Origin: UBA12077 sp963665525
GTDB lineage: Bacteria > Bacteroidota > Bacteroidia > Bacteroidales > UBA12077
Assembly (NCBI GenBank): GCA_963665525.1
Contig: OY762280.1
Location: 3,658,001-3,722,000 of the forward strand
Length of the DNA stretch: 64,000 bases
Reading direction: 5' to 3'
Both the position numbers and the translations under genes were made by a program. Below are positions 27,575-35,994 of the stretch, piece after piece. Position 1 is the first letter of the stretch; each line of letters begins with the position of its first letter. The notes below the pieces were generated by a model. It had not been told where the DNA came from and searched no databases. It worked only from the letters and a program-made list of their open reading frames with translations.

Positions 27575-28657
27575 CTAATCTTTTTTTATCGGCGCTGAAA
27601 ATGCTACTAATCGAGAGTTGAATTCCGTTTTTTGAGCAATCCCTTTTTCATCATATACCCTCTCTAAAGTCATTTTACCACCTGTTAATTTATTGATTCC
27701 TTCTACTCCGGCCTGAGCTATATCAAAAAATTGCAGCTTATTTTTATCTTTTTTATTTAAAACTCTTTTGTTAACTCGCGATGCCAAATATGTTTTTAAG
27801 GATATATATTCCTCTTGAGAATTCGTCTGAACGATTTCAATATCTGTCTTAATATCTACTATATCAACTTGTTTATTATCTTGAGCAAAATTATACTCTA
27901 CTTTAATCGGCTCTAATTGTGCAAGACTACTATACTCTTTTTGATCCATTATTATCTCTTGAGCCTCCACAGTCTGTTCATTTTTTTCTTCACTAATTTG
28001 TATTACTGTAAGTCTTTGTAAAGAATCATCGCTTTTTTTCTCTTCTTGCAACTCTGCTACATCTGTTTCTTCAACAGCAGCTTTCTCCTGTTCAACTTTT
28101 GATGCTGACTCTGTTACTTTTGCAATTGGGGCCTTTATTTCATTCGTATTATTCTTAGGAACAAATACATAAAGTGAAATTAAGATTATAACAGAAGCAG
28201 CTGCAGATACTATCGCAAAGTAGTTTCTTCTAAAAAACCCTTTTTCAGTTCTTCTTAGAGCATATTTGCCATCAAATTCTATAGACTTATCAGCTTTAAT
28301 TTTTGTTAGTTGATACAATTCAAACTCTTTTTGTTTTTTTGCATCCTTTTGAATGTATTGTTCAAAATCACTTGCTTCCTTTTTAGTAAGATCGTTTTCT
28401 ATTCGAGCTATACATAATTGATCAAAATTACTGCTGGCAACTCCCGATAGTAAATCTTCTTTTTGTAAAACTGATTTGTTTTTATATACTAAATCATCTT
28501 GTGAAATAGTTTCTTCCTCATAAAGTTCAATCTCAGCCTTTATATCAGGATTTTGATCTAAAAATGACATAAACAGATTTTCTATCGAATAAGAAAGATT
28601 TCCTTCGATAAAATCAAGAATATATTCTTCGTAATTATTTCTGTTAATGTCTATCAT
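27575..28657 (-). CDS. Putative membrane anti-sigma factor
   Basis: A 360-residue single-pass protein. The cytoplasmic part (1-145) starts NNYEEYILDFIEGNLS, an N-terminus often seen in Bacteroidota regulators, and lacks the zinc HxxxCxxC motif. The TM is at ~146-166 (NYFAIVSAAASVIILISLYVFV). The periplasmic part is rich in Glu/Lys/Gln. Position immediately after the ECF sigma gene (14 bp) makes it the likely anti-sigma factor. That role is inferred from context, not from a recognised domain. Confidence 0.75.
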   Translation of the reverse strand: MIDINRNNYEEYILDFIEGNLSYSIENLFMSFLDQNPDIKAEIELYEEETISQDDLVYKNKSVLQKEDLLSGVASSNFDQLCIARIENDLTKKEASDFEQYIQKDAKKQKEFELYQLTKIKADKSIEFDGKYALRRTEKGFFRRNYFAIVSAAASVIILISLYVFVPKNNTNEIKAPIAKVTESASKVEQEKAAVEETDVAELQEEKKSDDSLQRLTVIQISEEKNEQTVEAQEIIMDQKEYSSLAQLEPIKVEYNFAQDNKQVDIVDIKTDIEIVQTNSQEEYISLKTYLASRVNKRVLNKKDKNKLQFFDIAQAGVEGINKLTGGKMTLERVYDEKGIAQKTEFNSRLVAFSAPIKKD

Positions 28658-28671
28658 TTATACTGCTTTTT

Positions 28672-29157
28672 CTAAACTAATGCTTCAATACTTCCTAAAT
28701 ATTTTTTGAGTGCTAACCGCCCCCTGTAAATGTATACTTTAACCTGAGATTCCGATAAATCGGTAATTTCAGCAATTTCATTGTAGGCATATCCTTCATA
28801 ATCACGTAATAAAATAACAGATCTTTGAACATCAGGTAATTTATTTAATGCTTCATCTAACACTTCACTTAATCCATTATAACTATCTGTATATATACCT
28901 AATTCATCATTATATTCATTCAGATTAGTAATTCGTTTATTTTTCCTAATCTTATCAATCATTGTATGATATGCTGTAGAAAATAAATAAGATTTAACTT
29001 TAGAAAAGGTAACATCAGAAGCCCTGATCCATAATTTTTCATAGGTATCCTGTATAATATCTTTCGCTTCATCTTCTTGTTTAATGTTTTTCAAGATAAA
29101 TCGATAAATACCATCAGAATACAGATTAATACTCTTATTATATTCTTCTACAGTCAT
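28672..29157 (-). CDS. ECF RNA polymerase sigma factor
   Basis: A 161-residue sigma-70 family factor with regions 2 and 4 only. Region 2: IKQEDEAKDIIQDTYEKLWIRA and a following KSYLFSTAYHTMIDKIRK. Region 4: LPDVQRSVILLRDYEGYAYNEIAEITDLSESQVKVYIYRGRLALKKYL, cut here for length, includes the HTH. It leads the operon with the putative anti-sigma and barrel genes and has an AAC/CGTC-type ECF promoter 27-52 bp upstream, so autoregulation is likely. Confidence 0.93.
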   Translation of the reverse strand: MTVEEYNKSINLYSDGIYRFILKNIKQEDEAKDIIQDTYEKLWIRASDVTFSKVKSYLFSTAYHTMIDKIRKNKRITNLNEYNDELGIYTDSYNGLSEVLDEALNKLPDVQRSVILLRDYEGYAYNEIAEITDLSESQVKVYIYRGRLALKKYLGSIEALV

Positions 29158-29183
29158 TAAAAATTACTCAAATTCGAAAGTAG

Positions 29184-29208
29184 GACGTTTATGTTCTCTA
29201 AAAGTTAC
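29184..29208 (-). promoter_or_regulatory. ECF-type promoter (GTAAC-N16-CGTC)
   Basis: On the minus strand: GTAAC (29204-29208), 16-bp spacer, CGTC (29184-29187), 27 bp before the sigma gene ATG. This is the AAC / CGTC pattern and spacing used by many ECF sigma factors. Confidence 0.7.
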
Positions 29209-29228
29209 AAGCGAAATTAAATTTTTTC

Positions 29229-29236
29229 TAGATTTG
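29229..29236 (+). promoter_or_regulatory. -7 element for acid phosphatase gene
   Basis: TAGATTTG matches TAnnTTTG, 22 bp before the ATG. No clear -33 TTTG. Confidence 0.45.
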
Positions 29237-29258
29237 TTAAAAATTTAAACCTCTCAAT

Positions 29259-30050
29259 ATGAAAAAATCATTGTTTTTAATTCTTGGAATAGTAATTCTG
29301 TTTAGCTCATGCAAAGAGAATACGTATGACGAAAGTAAATCACAAGACCATTTAATTATGGCAACATTGTGGTATCAGAAATCTGCTGAAATGAAAGCAC
29401 TTTATTACCAATGTTTTAATTGGGCTAAGGTTCAGGTTAATTCAGAATTTACTAAAGATAATTCAAGAAACATGGCTGTAGTTGTTGATATTGATGAAAC
29501 AATGCTAGACAATAGTCCTTTTGAAGCTAACTGTATACAAACAGGGGTAGGATATACCAAAGAAAGCTGGAGCGAATGGACACATATGATCAATGCAAAA
29601 GCACTACCAGGAGCTGTTGAGTTTTCAAAGTATGCTCAATCACTAGGAGTAGAGGTATTTTATATCTCGAATCGAAGTGTTGATGATTTTGATGTTACTT
29701 TAAAAAATCTCCAAAATGAAAACTTTGCCTATGCCGATAGTTCACATTTATTGCTTAAAACAAATACCAGCAGTAAAAAAGCTCGCCGAGATTTTGTAAA
29801 AGAAAATTATGAAATCATATTATTGATAGGTGACAATATGGGTGATTTTGATGAGATTTTTGAAGATAGATCAGACAATTTCGGATTTAATACGGTTGAA
29901 GAATACAAAGAATCATTCGGCACTAAATTTATTGTATTACCTAACCCAATGTATGGAGGTTGGGAAAGTGAAGTGTTTGATAATAATCGCGATTTAAGCA
30001 ACGAAGAAAAATATCATAAGAGAAAGGAAAATCTTATAAAGTACAATTAA
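29259..30050 (+). CDS. Class C acid phosphatase / 5'-nucleotidase, lipoprotein e(P4) family
   Basis: A 263-residue lipoprotein (lipobox FSSC, Cys18). The HAD active site is VVDIDET with nucleophile Asp77 and Asp79. A second motif is VFYISNRS and motif IV is LIGDNMGDFDEIF. Members of this family are surface phosphatases that strip phosphate from NMN, 5'-nucleotides and other monoesters, often for nicotinamide riboside uptake. Its stop overlaps that of the convergent hybrid kinase gene by 4 bp (TTAA). The -7 element lies in the intergenic region shared with the ECF operon. Confidence 0.93.
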   Translation: MKKSLFLILGIVILFSSCKENTYDESKSQDHLIMATLWYQKSAEMKALYYQCFNWAKVQVNSEFTKDNSRNMAVVVDIDETMLDNSPFEANCIQTGVGYTKESWSEWTHMINAKALPGAVEFSKYAQSLGVEVFYISNRSVDDFDVTLKNLQNENFAYADSSHLLLKTNTSSKKARRDFVKENYEIILLIGDNMGDFDEIFEDRSDNFGFNTVEEYKESFGTKFIVLPNPMYGGWESEVFDNNRDLSNEEKYHKRKENLIKYN

Positions 30051-32878
30051 TCAAAGTGTTTACTTAGTAAATTATATAGCATTTCTCTTTTAATAGGTTT
30101 AGCTATATAATCATCACAGCCCTCATTCATACTATTTTCTCTTTCACCGGAAAGAGCATATGCTGTTTGTGCAATAACCGGCACCTTCTTATTGTATGCT
30201 TTAATTAGTTTGGTTGCCTCATATCCATTAATGCCAGGAAGCTGTATGTCCATGAGCACCAAATCAAAATCAATATCTTGCTTAAACAGGTCTATAGCCT
30301 CTTTTCCACTTTTTGCCCAGAACATTTTAATACCAGATGGTTTTAAAAACTTTTCAATCAAATGATAATTTGAAGGAGTGTCCTCAACAATTAATATGGT
30401 TTTATTAGACCAATCAACAGCTTTAACTGCTTGAATTTCCTTGTTTTCTTCTTTTTCTGGATGATCTAGAATCTGATATGGTAAGGTAAAATAAAATTCA
30501 GAACCTTCTCCTTCTTTTGAATCAACACCAATGTGTCCTCCTAGTAAATCAATAAGTTTTTTTGATATGGCTAAACCTAATCCAGTCCCTTTGTATAATT
30601 TTGTTCTATCATCCATAAGCTGATTAAAGCGATCAAATATCATATTGAGTTTTTCCTCCGGTATCCCAAGTCCTGTATCTCTAACATAAAATTTAAGTAG
30701 TTTTCTGCCACCCTGAATCATTTGAGTATATCCAATTGTAATCTCCCCAAAATCAGTAAATTTAATCGCATTACTCATAAAATTACTCATGATTTGAGTA
30801 AACCTTAACTTATCAGTAAAAATGGCTAATTTATCCGATTGATCCTCTAAATCAATTTTGAGCGATAAATTGGTCTTTTGCAAGAAAATCGCATCTCTAA
30901 TATAAATATTATAAATGCCTTTTAATAAACCATTCACATAATTTAAGGATTTATTAATGACCAACTCATCGGCTTCTATTTTTGAAATATCAATAATATC
31001 ATTAACAATATTTAATAAATTATCACTGCTCGATTGAGCAAGATCAACAATTTCATTTTTTTGATCTTGTGTTATATCAGGATCTCCGAGCAGATTAACA
31101 AATCCAATAATGGCATTCATCGGTGTGCGAATTTCATGCGACATATTTGCCAAGAATGCTGATTTTAAACGATCTGACCGTTCTGCTTTTTCTTTTGCAT
31201 TTTTTAACTTCTCCTCAGATAGTTTCCTTTCGTAAATATTTCTACTAAAAACAAAGTTAAATTCTTCTCCTTCGAATTCTCTAAAATTAAATGCTGCCTC
31301 CACAGGTATTTCATTACCCATTCGTGTTTTATAGTAAAGCTGAATTACATACGATCCCTTTTCCTTTAAATGATTCCAATATTCAGCCCAGGCATCTTCA
31401 GAAAACTCTAACACCAAATCAAAGATCGACATGTTAACCAGATCTTCAGAACTATAATCTAGCATGGTAGAAGCCGACTTGTTAACATAATAAATATCCC
31501 CATTTTTCTTAATCCAAAAAATAGCATCCCCAGCCATATCAATTGAGAATTGAGCAATGCGTAATTCTGATGTTTTCTTATGAACACGCAAATCCAGCTC
31601 TTTATTAATTTTTTGAATTTTCTTGCTTTTTTTCTTAATTAACTTATTTTGTCGAATAATCATTATTAAGAAAACGACAACAGCAAGCAATACAATCAAA
31701 GTAAGAATAATCTGTGAACGCTGAATAATAATTTTCCGATTCTGGTCAATAAGTTCTTTTTCTCTTTTAATATTTTCATATCGAACCAGGTATTCCTCAA
31801 TCTTTTGATTCGACAAAGCTTCATAAACAGAATCTTTTAAAGCATTATATCCTTTATAACTTAGGTATGCATCTTTATAATCACTTATTTGATAATATGC
31901 TTCCGATAATAATTCATAGTTAACAACTAGTCTTTGCTTAAAATTATTTTCTAATGATATTTTTTGTCCTTTAACTAAATTAGCAATGGCTTTATCATAC
32001 TGCCCCATTCGAATATATACATCACCTAAATAATTATAAACTTCTGTCATACCATGTAAATAATCCAAGGTAATCCACATTTCTAATGCTTCATTAAAAT
32101 ATTCAATTGCTTTTTCATACTCTTCAGCCTCAATATATGCGTCTCCTATATTACCTAGAGTATTAGCAATACCATATTGATTATTCTGTATTCTTTTTAT
32201 TTCTAATGATCTGTTTAGATATTCCAAAGCTAGATTTATATTACCCTTATCCCGAAATATCATACCAATATTATTATAAGCTTTGGCAATACCGTCACTG
32301 TCATTTACTTCTCTATAAATAATAAGAGATTTTTGATAATTATCTAATGCCAGACTCTGATTCCCTAAATAATAATATACTGCTCCAATATCCTTGAGTG
32401 CTTCGGCCTTTAACACCCTGTTATCTGTTTTCTCATAAATTAACATGGCTTCCTGGAATAGATTAATAGCCTGATCGTAATTACTAAATCGAATCTGGTT
32501 TAATCCTAAGGTATGTTTAATGTCAGCTATTTGATCATCGGATAATTCCGAATAAAATTGACTTAGCAAATTTTTAAATACATTTTCAGAATTTTCGAAA
32601 TACGCATTGTCAAAATACAAATGCCCCAAGAGTATTAATGCTTTTATTTGTTTGTCAGAATCCTTTAAACTATCTGCCTTTCTATTAGCATCACGAAGTG
32701 CTTTTTCAACTGAATCAAAATTTTTAACTTTATTCTCTCTTGCCTGATTATATAAATAATCGTTTGATCTTATTTCAATATTATTCACAATGGTATCCGC
32801 TTCGTTAAGCTTCTTATTGTTTGCATAAATGTTTGAAAATGTTAAAAAAAGACTAATAATAATAAGTTTCATTTTCAT
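30047..32878 (-). CDS. TPR-PAS hybrid sensor histidine kinase
   Basis: A 943-residue protein. Signal peptide to ~20; TPR repeats ~75-340; helical stalk; TM ~392-411; PAS domain ~440-552; HisKA with FLANMSHEIRTPMNAI and His581; HATPase_c to ~805 (DTGLGIPEEKL, GTGLGLAISKKL); C-terminal receiver with phosphorylatable Asp877 in LVLMDIQLPGINGYEA. A periplasmic TPR sensor coupled to a hybrid kinase is a Bacteroidota theme; the TPRs resemble those of the two SpoIIE proteins in this window. No DNA-binding domain is present, so a separate phosphorelay partner is required. Confidence 0.93.
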   Translation of the reverse strand: MKMKLIIISLFLTFSNIYANNKKLNEADTIVNNIEIRSNDYLYNQARENKVKNFDSVEKALRDANRKADSLKDSDKQIKALILLGHLYFDNAYFENSENVFKNLLSQFYSELSDDQIADIKHTLGLNQIRFSNYDQAINLFQEAMLIYEKTDNRVLKAEALKDIGAVYYYLGNQSLALDNYQKSLIIYREVNDSDGIAKAYNNIGMIFRDKGNINLALEYLNRSLEIKRIQNNQYGIANTLGNIGDAYIEAEEYEKAIEYFNEALEMWITLDYLHGMTEVYNYLGDVYIRMGQYDKAIANLVKGQKISLENNFKQRLVVNYELLSEAYYQISDYKDAYLSYKGYNALKDSVYEALSNQKIEEYLVRYENIKREKELIDQNRKIIIQRSQIILTLIVLLAVVVFLIMIIRQNKLIKKKSKKIQKINKELDLRVHKKTSELRIAQFSIDMAGDAIFWIKKNGDIYYVNKSASTMLDYSSEDLVNMSIFDLVLEFSEDAWAEYWNHLKEKGSYVIQLYYKTRMGNEIPVEAAFNFREFEGEEFNFVFSRNIYERKLSEEKLKNAKEKAERSDRLKSAFLANMSHEIRTPMNAIIGFVNLLGDPDITQDQKNEIVDLAQSSSDNLLNIVNDIIDISKIEADELVINKSLNYVNGLLKGIYNIYIRDAIFLQKTNLSLKIDLEDQSDKLAIFTDKLRFTQIMSNFMSNAIKFTDFGEITIGYTQMIQGGRKLLKFYVRDTGLGIPEEKLNMIFDRFNQLMDDRTKLYKGTGLGLAISKKLIDLLGGHIGVDSKEGEGSEFYFTLPYQILDHPEKEENKEIQAVKAVDWSNKTILIVEDTPSNYHLIEKFLKPSGIKMFWAKSGKEAIDLFKQDIDFDLVLMDIQLPGINGYEATKLIKAYNKKVPVIAQTAYALSGERENSMNEGCDDYIAKPIKREMLYNLLSKHFD

Positions 32879-32963
32879 ATTTAGATTGGCAAGAATTAAA
32901 CACCTAAAAATTAAGTAATTATTTCAACTATAACTAAGTTTTTTAAAAAAATATTCAAAATTA

Positions 32964-32996
32964 TTTGCATTTAATATATTTTAGTCTTTATCTTTG
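32964..32996 (+). promoter_or_regulatory. Promoter of tetR operon
   Basis: -33 TTTG at 32964-32967, 21-bp spacer, -7 TATCTTTG at 32989-32996, a full match to the Bacteroidota consensus. The -7 box overlaps the first operator copy by 3 bp. Confidence 0.75.
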
Positions 32997-33059
32997 ACCA
33001 ACCGTTCATTCATTAAAACGGTTTTTAAAGAATTATTTTTTGACTAAACGTTCAATCAT
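32994..33059 (+). promoter_or_regulatory. Two 20-bp direct-repeat operator copies upstream of tetR
   Basis: TTGACCAACCGTTCATTCAT (32994-33013) and TTGACTAAACGTTCAATCAT (33040-33059) match at 17 of 20 positions. The second is also an imperfect palindrome around AACGTT (14 of 18). They sit on the -7 box/start site and just before the ATG at 33065. They are probably the binding sites of the adjacent TetR protein, giving autorepression. This is inference from position. Confidence 0.65.
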
Positions 33060-33064
33060 ATATC

Positions 33065-33715
33065 ATGCCAAGAACACCTGAACAATTCGAAGAGATAAGG
33101 GAAGAAAAAAAGAAACTTATAACACAAGTTGCCCTTGAGCTTTTTGCTAACGATGGTTATCATACAACATCCATCAGTAAAATAGCAAAAAAAGCAGGAA
33201 TATCTAAAGGATTAATGTATAACTACTTTAAAAGCAAAGAAGACTTATTAGCAAATATCTTTAATGATATTATGAATAAAACCATGGATATGCTTGATCC
33301 TAATCACGATGATGAAATTACAATACAAGAAGCCGAAGAATTTTTTGAAAGATTTTTTGATGTTTTAACTTCTAATCCACAAGAATGGAGATTGTTTTAT
33401 CAATTATCAGTTCAACCAGAAGTTATGGGCTTATTAGTTCAAGAAAGCTGGTCTAAAAAAGTACAACATAATCAAGAAATTATTCTTGATTATTTCGCGC
33501 GACAGAATTTTGAAGATCCTGAATTAACTATAGTATTATTTGCTTCAATTTTTAAAGGTTTTGCATTAATGTACGCTTTTGCTCCGGAAATGTTTTCAAA
33601 AGAGATTATCCAAAAGTTAAAAAATCAAATGAAAGAAATGTTTGTAAACAAAGATCCAAATAATAAAGGGGACAAAATTGAGCTAGACGAAAAATTAGGT
33701 TATTACTTATTATAA
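33065..33715 (+). CDS. TetR/AcrR family transcriptional regulator
   Basis: A 216-residue regulator. The N-terminal HTH is TTSISKIAKKAGISKGLMYN followed by YFKSKEDLLANIF, the classic TetR DNA-binding unit; the rest is a helical ligand domain. It is the first gene of an operon encoding a LolA-like protein, two permeases, an ATPase and an outer-membrane barrel, with a 42-bp gap to the next gene. Two operator-like repeats lie over its promoter, so it likely represses the operon and responds to a membrane-active or lipidic ligand. Confidence 0.93.
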   Translation: MPRTPEQFEEIREEKKKLITQVALELFANDGYHTTSISKIAKKAGISKGLMYNYFKSKEDLLANIFNDIMNKTMDMLDPNHDDEITIQEAEEFFERFFDVLTSNPQEWRLFYQLSVQPEVMGLLVQESWSKKVQHNQEIILDYFARQNFEDPELTIVLFASIFKGFALMYAFAPEMFSKEIIQKLKNQMKEMFVNKDPNNKGDKIELDEKLGYYLL

Positions 33716-33757
33716 ATATGAACACCAAACTATAATTAAAATATAAAAATTAAAGCA

Positions 33758-34504
33758 ATGAAAACAAGTTTGTTACTACTAGGATTAATTATTTCTTCAG
33801 CTTTTGTAAACGCACAAAATGCAACAGAAATAATTAAAAAAGCCGACGAAAAATGGAATGGCGAGAAATCAAGTCAGGGAACAATGACTATGACTATTGT
33901 GCGACCGACTTGGGAACGAACTATTCAATTTAAAATTTGGACATTAGAGAGAGATTATTCAATGACATTGATAACCTCCCCTGCTAAAGAAAAAGGACAA
34001 GCATTTCTAAAACGAGAAACTGAAATGTGGAATTGGATGCCAAACATTAGCAGAATGATAAAGCTGCCCCCTTCTATGATGGCCGATGGATGGATGGGCT
34101 CTGATTACACCAACGATGATATCTTAAAAGAATCGTCGATGGTTGTTGACTTTACACACAAAATTATTGGCTCAGAAACTATTGACGGCTGGGATTGCTG
34201 GAAAATAGAAATGCTCCCCAAAGAAGATGCTGCCATAGTTTGGGGTAAAATCATTCGATGGGTAAGTAAAGAAGAGTTTTTGATGATGAAATCTGAATAT
34301 TATGATGAAGATGAATTTTTGGTTAAAACAGAACTTGGCATGGACGTTAAAGTGATGGATGACCGAAAAATACCTTCAAAAATAGAAATCATTCCCGCAG
34401 ATAAAGAAGATCAGAAAACCATCTTAACAATTGACGAAATAAAATTTAACGTCTCCATTCAAAATTCTTTCTTCTCACAACAAAACATGAAAAGATTGAG
34501 ATAA
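33758..34504 (+). CDS. LolA-like outer-membrane lipoprotein-sorting family protein
   Basis: A 248-residue secreted protein, signal peptide MKTSLLLLGLIISSAFVNAQ. The mature part matches the LolA-like (PF17131-type) pattern: ATEIIKKADEKWNGEKSSQG, TMTMTIVRPTWERTIQFKIW, and MWNWMPNISRMIKLPPSMM. The fold is the same concave beta sheet as LolA/LolB, used to hold acyl chains. In this operon it should be the periplasmic carrier between the ABC permeases and the barrel. Sequence similarity to true LolA is remote, so cargo may be lipid rather than lipoprotein. Confidence 0.85.
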   Translation: MKTSLLLLGLIISSAFVNAQNATEIIKKADEKWNGEKSSQGTMTMTIVRPTWERTIQFKIWTLERDYSMTLITSPAKEKGQAFLKRETEMWNWMPNISRMIKLPPSMMADGWMGSDYTNDDILKESSMVVDFTHKIIGSETIDGWDCWKIEMLPKEDAAIVWGKIIRWVSKEEFLMMKSEYYDEDEFLVKTELGMDVKVMDDRKIPSKIEIIPADKEDQKTILTIDEIKFNVSIQNSFFSQQNMKRLR

Positions 34505-34529
34505 TACGAATTATTTAATTTATAAAGCA

Positions 34530-35945
34530 ATGAAAAAAACATTTATAATGGCCTGGAGAAATATTTGGAGAAATAAGAGGCGAACTCTTATTACCATTGC
34601 ATCTATTTTCTTCGCTGTATTCTTTGCTGTGGTTATGCGTTCGTTTCAACTTGGAACCTACGATCATATGATACATCAAGCAATAGAATCATTTTCCGGC
34701 TACATACAAATTCAAGATAAGGATTTCTTCGATGATCCTACACTCGATAATAGTCTTCAGTATAATAATGAGCTAATGCAATCTGTAAGTCAAGTTGAAA
34801 ATGTAAAAATTACGGTTCCAAGAATCGAATCGTTTGCCTTAGCCTCAACAGGTGTGCAATCAAAAGGTGTTCTTGTAACAGGTATTGATCCTATAAAAGA
34901 AAAATCTTTATCAGATCCTGAGAATAGGGTGGTTTGCTATCGCTTTACTGCTGAAATTGTCGATAAAATTTTAAAGGAAACTCAATTATCAGATAAGCAA
35001 AAGGACTTATTAAAATCAAACGAAACACAATCGTACAGTTCTTTGGCAAGAATCTCTCTTGATCTTGCTTTGAAAAAGAATCAGGAAGCAGGGGTTTTTT
35101 CAATCATAGAAAAGTATGCTGCATTTAAAGGCGATTATTTAAAATCAAACGATGATGGTATTTTAATATCTGATCGCTTATCAAGGTTTTTAAAAGCGAA
35201 CGTAGGAGATACTGTGGTTCTAATGGGCGCTGGATATCATGGCACAACTGCTGCTAATGTTTTCCCTGTAAGAGGTATTGTGAAAATTCTTTCGCCCGAA
35301 CTAGATAATAAGCTGGTTTATATGACACTTGAGAAAGCACAAGAGTTTTTTAACCTCGAAAATAGAATCACATCATTAAACATTAATCTCCAAAATACAG
35401 GAGATATGATTGAAACACAAGAAGCTCTTAAAAACACTATAGAATCAGACGAATATGCTATAAAAACATGGGAAGAGTTTAATCCTACCATGAAACAACA
35501 AATCGAAGGCGATAGTGTTGGAGGTGTAATCTTTATTGGAATACTTTATTTTATTGTTCTGTTTGGAATCATTGGAACAGTATTAATGATGATTGCTGAG
35601 CGTAAGCGTGAACTAGGAGTGATGGTTGCAATAGGCATGTCAAAAATAAAACTCAGTTTTGTTTTGGTTATTGAAATGCTTCTATTAGGACTTATAGGTA
35701 TGCTAACCGGATTAGGAGCTTCTGTTCCATTTATTATTTTAGGTAATCATAATCCTATAAAAATGACTGGTGAAATGGCTAAAATGTACGAAGATATGGG
35801 ATTTGATCCTGTGATGCCACTTGCATGGTTCGATCAATACTTTGTTTGGCAAGGAGTTATCATCATGATCATGGTTTTATTTGCTTGCTACTTACCATTA
35901 AGAAGGGTTAGGCGAATGCAGGTAATAAAAGCCTTACGCGCATAA
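34530..35945 (+). CDS. FtsX/LolC-type ABC permease 1
   Basis: A 471-residue permease with the N-terminus WRNIWRNKRRTLITI, TM1 at ~18-40, a large periplasmic domain (~42-325) and three C-terminal TMs (~330-355, 376-402, 438-458). The FtsX coupling motif is ERKRELGVMVAIGMSKIKL. It has the four-TM architecture of LolC/LolE. It follows the LolA-like gene by 25 bp and has a partner permease 49 bp downstream, suggesting a LolCDE-like heterodimer. Confidence 0.92.
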   Translation: MKKTFIMAWRNIWRNKRRTLITIASIFFAVFFAVVMRSFQLGTYDHMIHQAIESFSGYIQIQDKDFFDDPTLDNSLQYNNELMQSVSQVENVKITVPRIESFALASTGVQSKGVLVTGIDPIKEKSLSDPENRVVCYRFTAEIVDKILKETQLSDKQKDLLKSNETQSYSSLARISLDLALKKNQEAGVFSIIEKYAAFKGDYLKSNDDGILISDRLSRFLKANVGDTVVLMGAGYHGTTAANVFPVRGIVKILSPELDNKLVYMTLEKAQEFFNLENRITSLNINLQNTGDMIETQEALKNTIESDEYAIKTWEEFNPTMKQQIEGDSVGGVIFIGILYFIVLFGIIGTVLMMIAERKRELGVMVAIGMSKIKLSFVLVIEMLLLGLIGMLTGLGASVPFIILGNHNPIKMTGEMAKMYEDMGFDPVMPLAWFDQYFVWQGVIIMIMVLFACYLPLRRVRRMQVIKALRA

Positions 35946-35994
35946 ATAACATTAATAATCAAACCTGGATTTTCCAGGCTCAACATATAAAATT

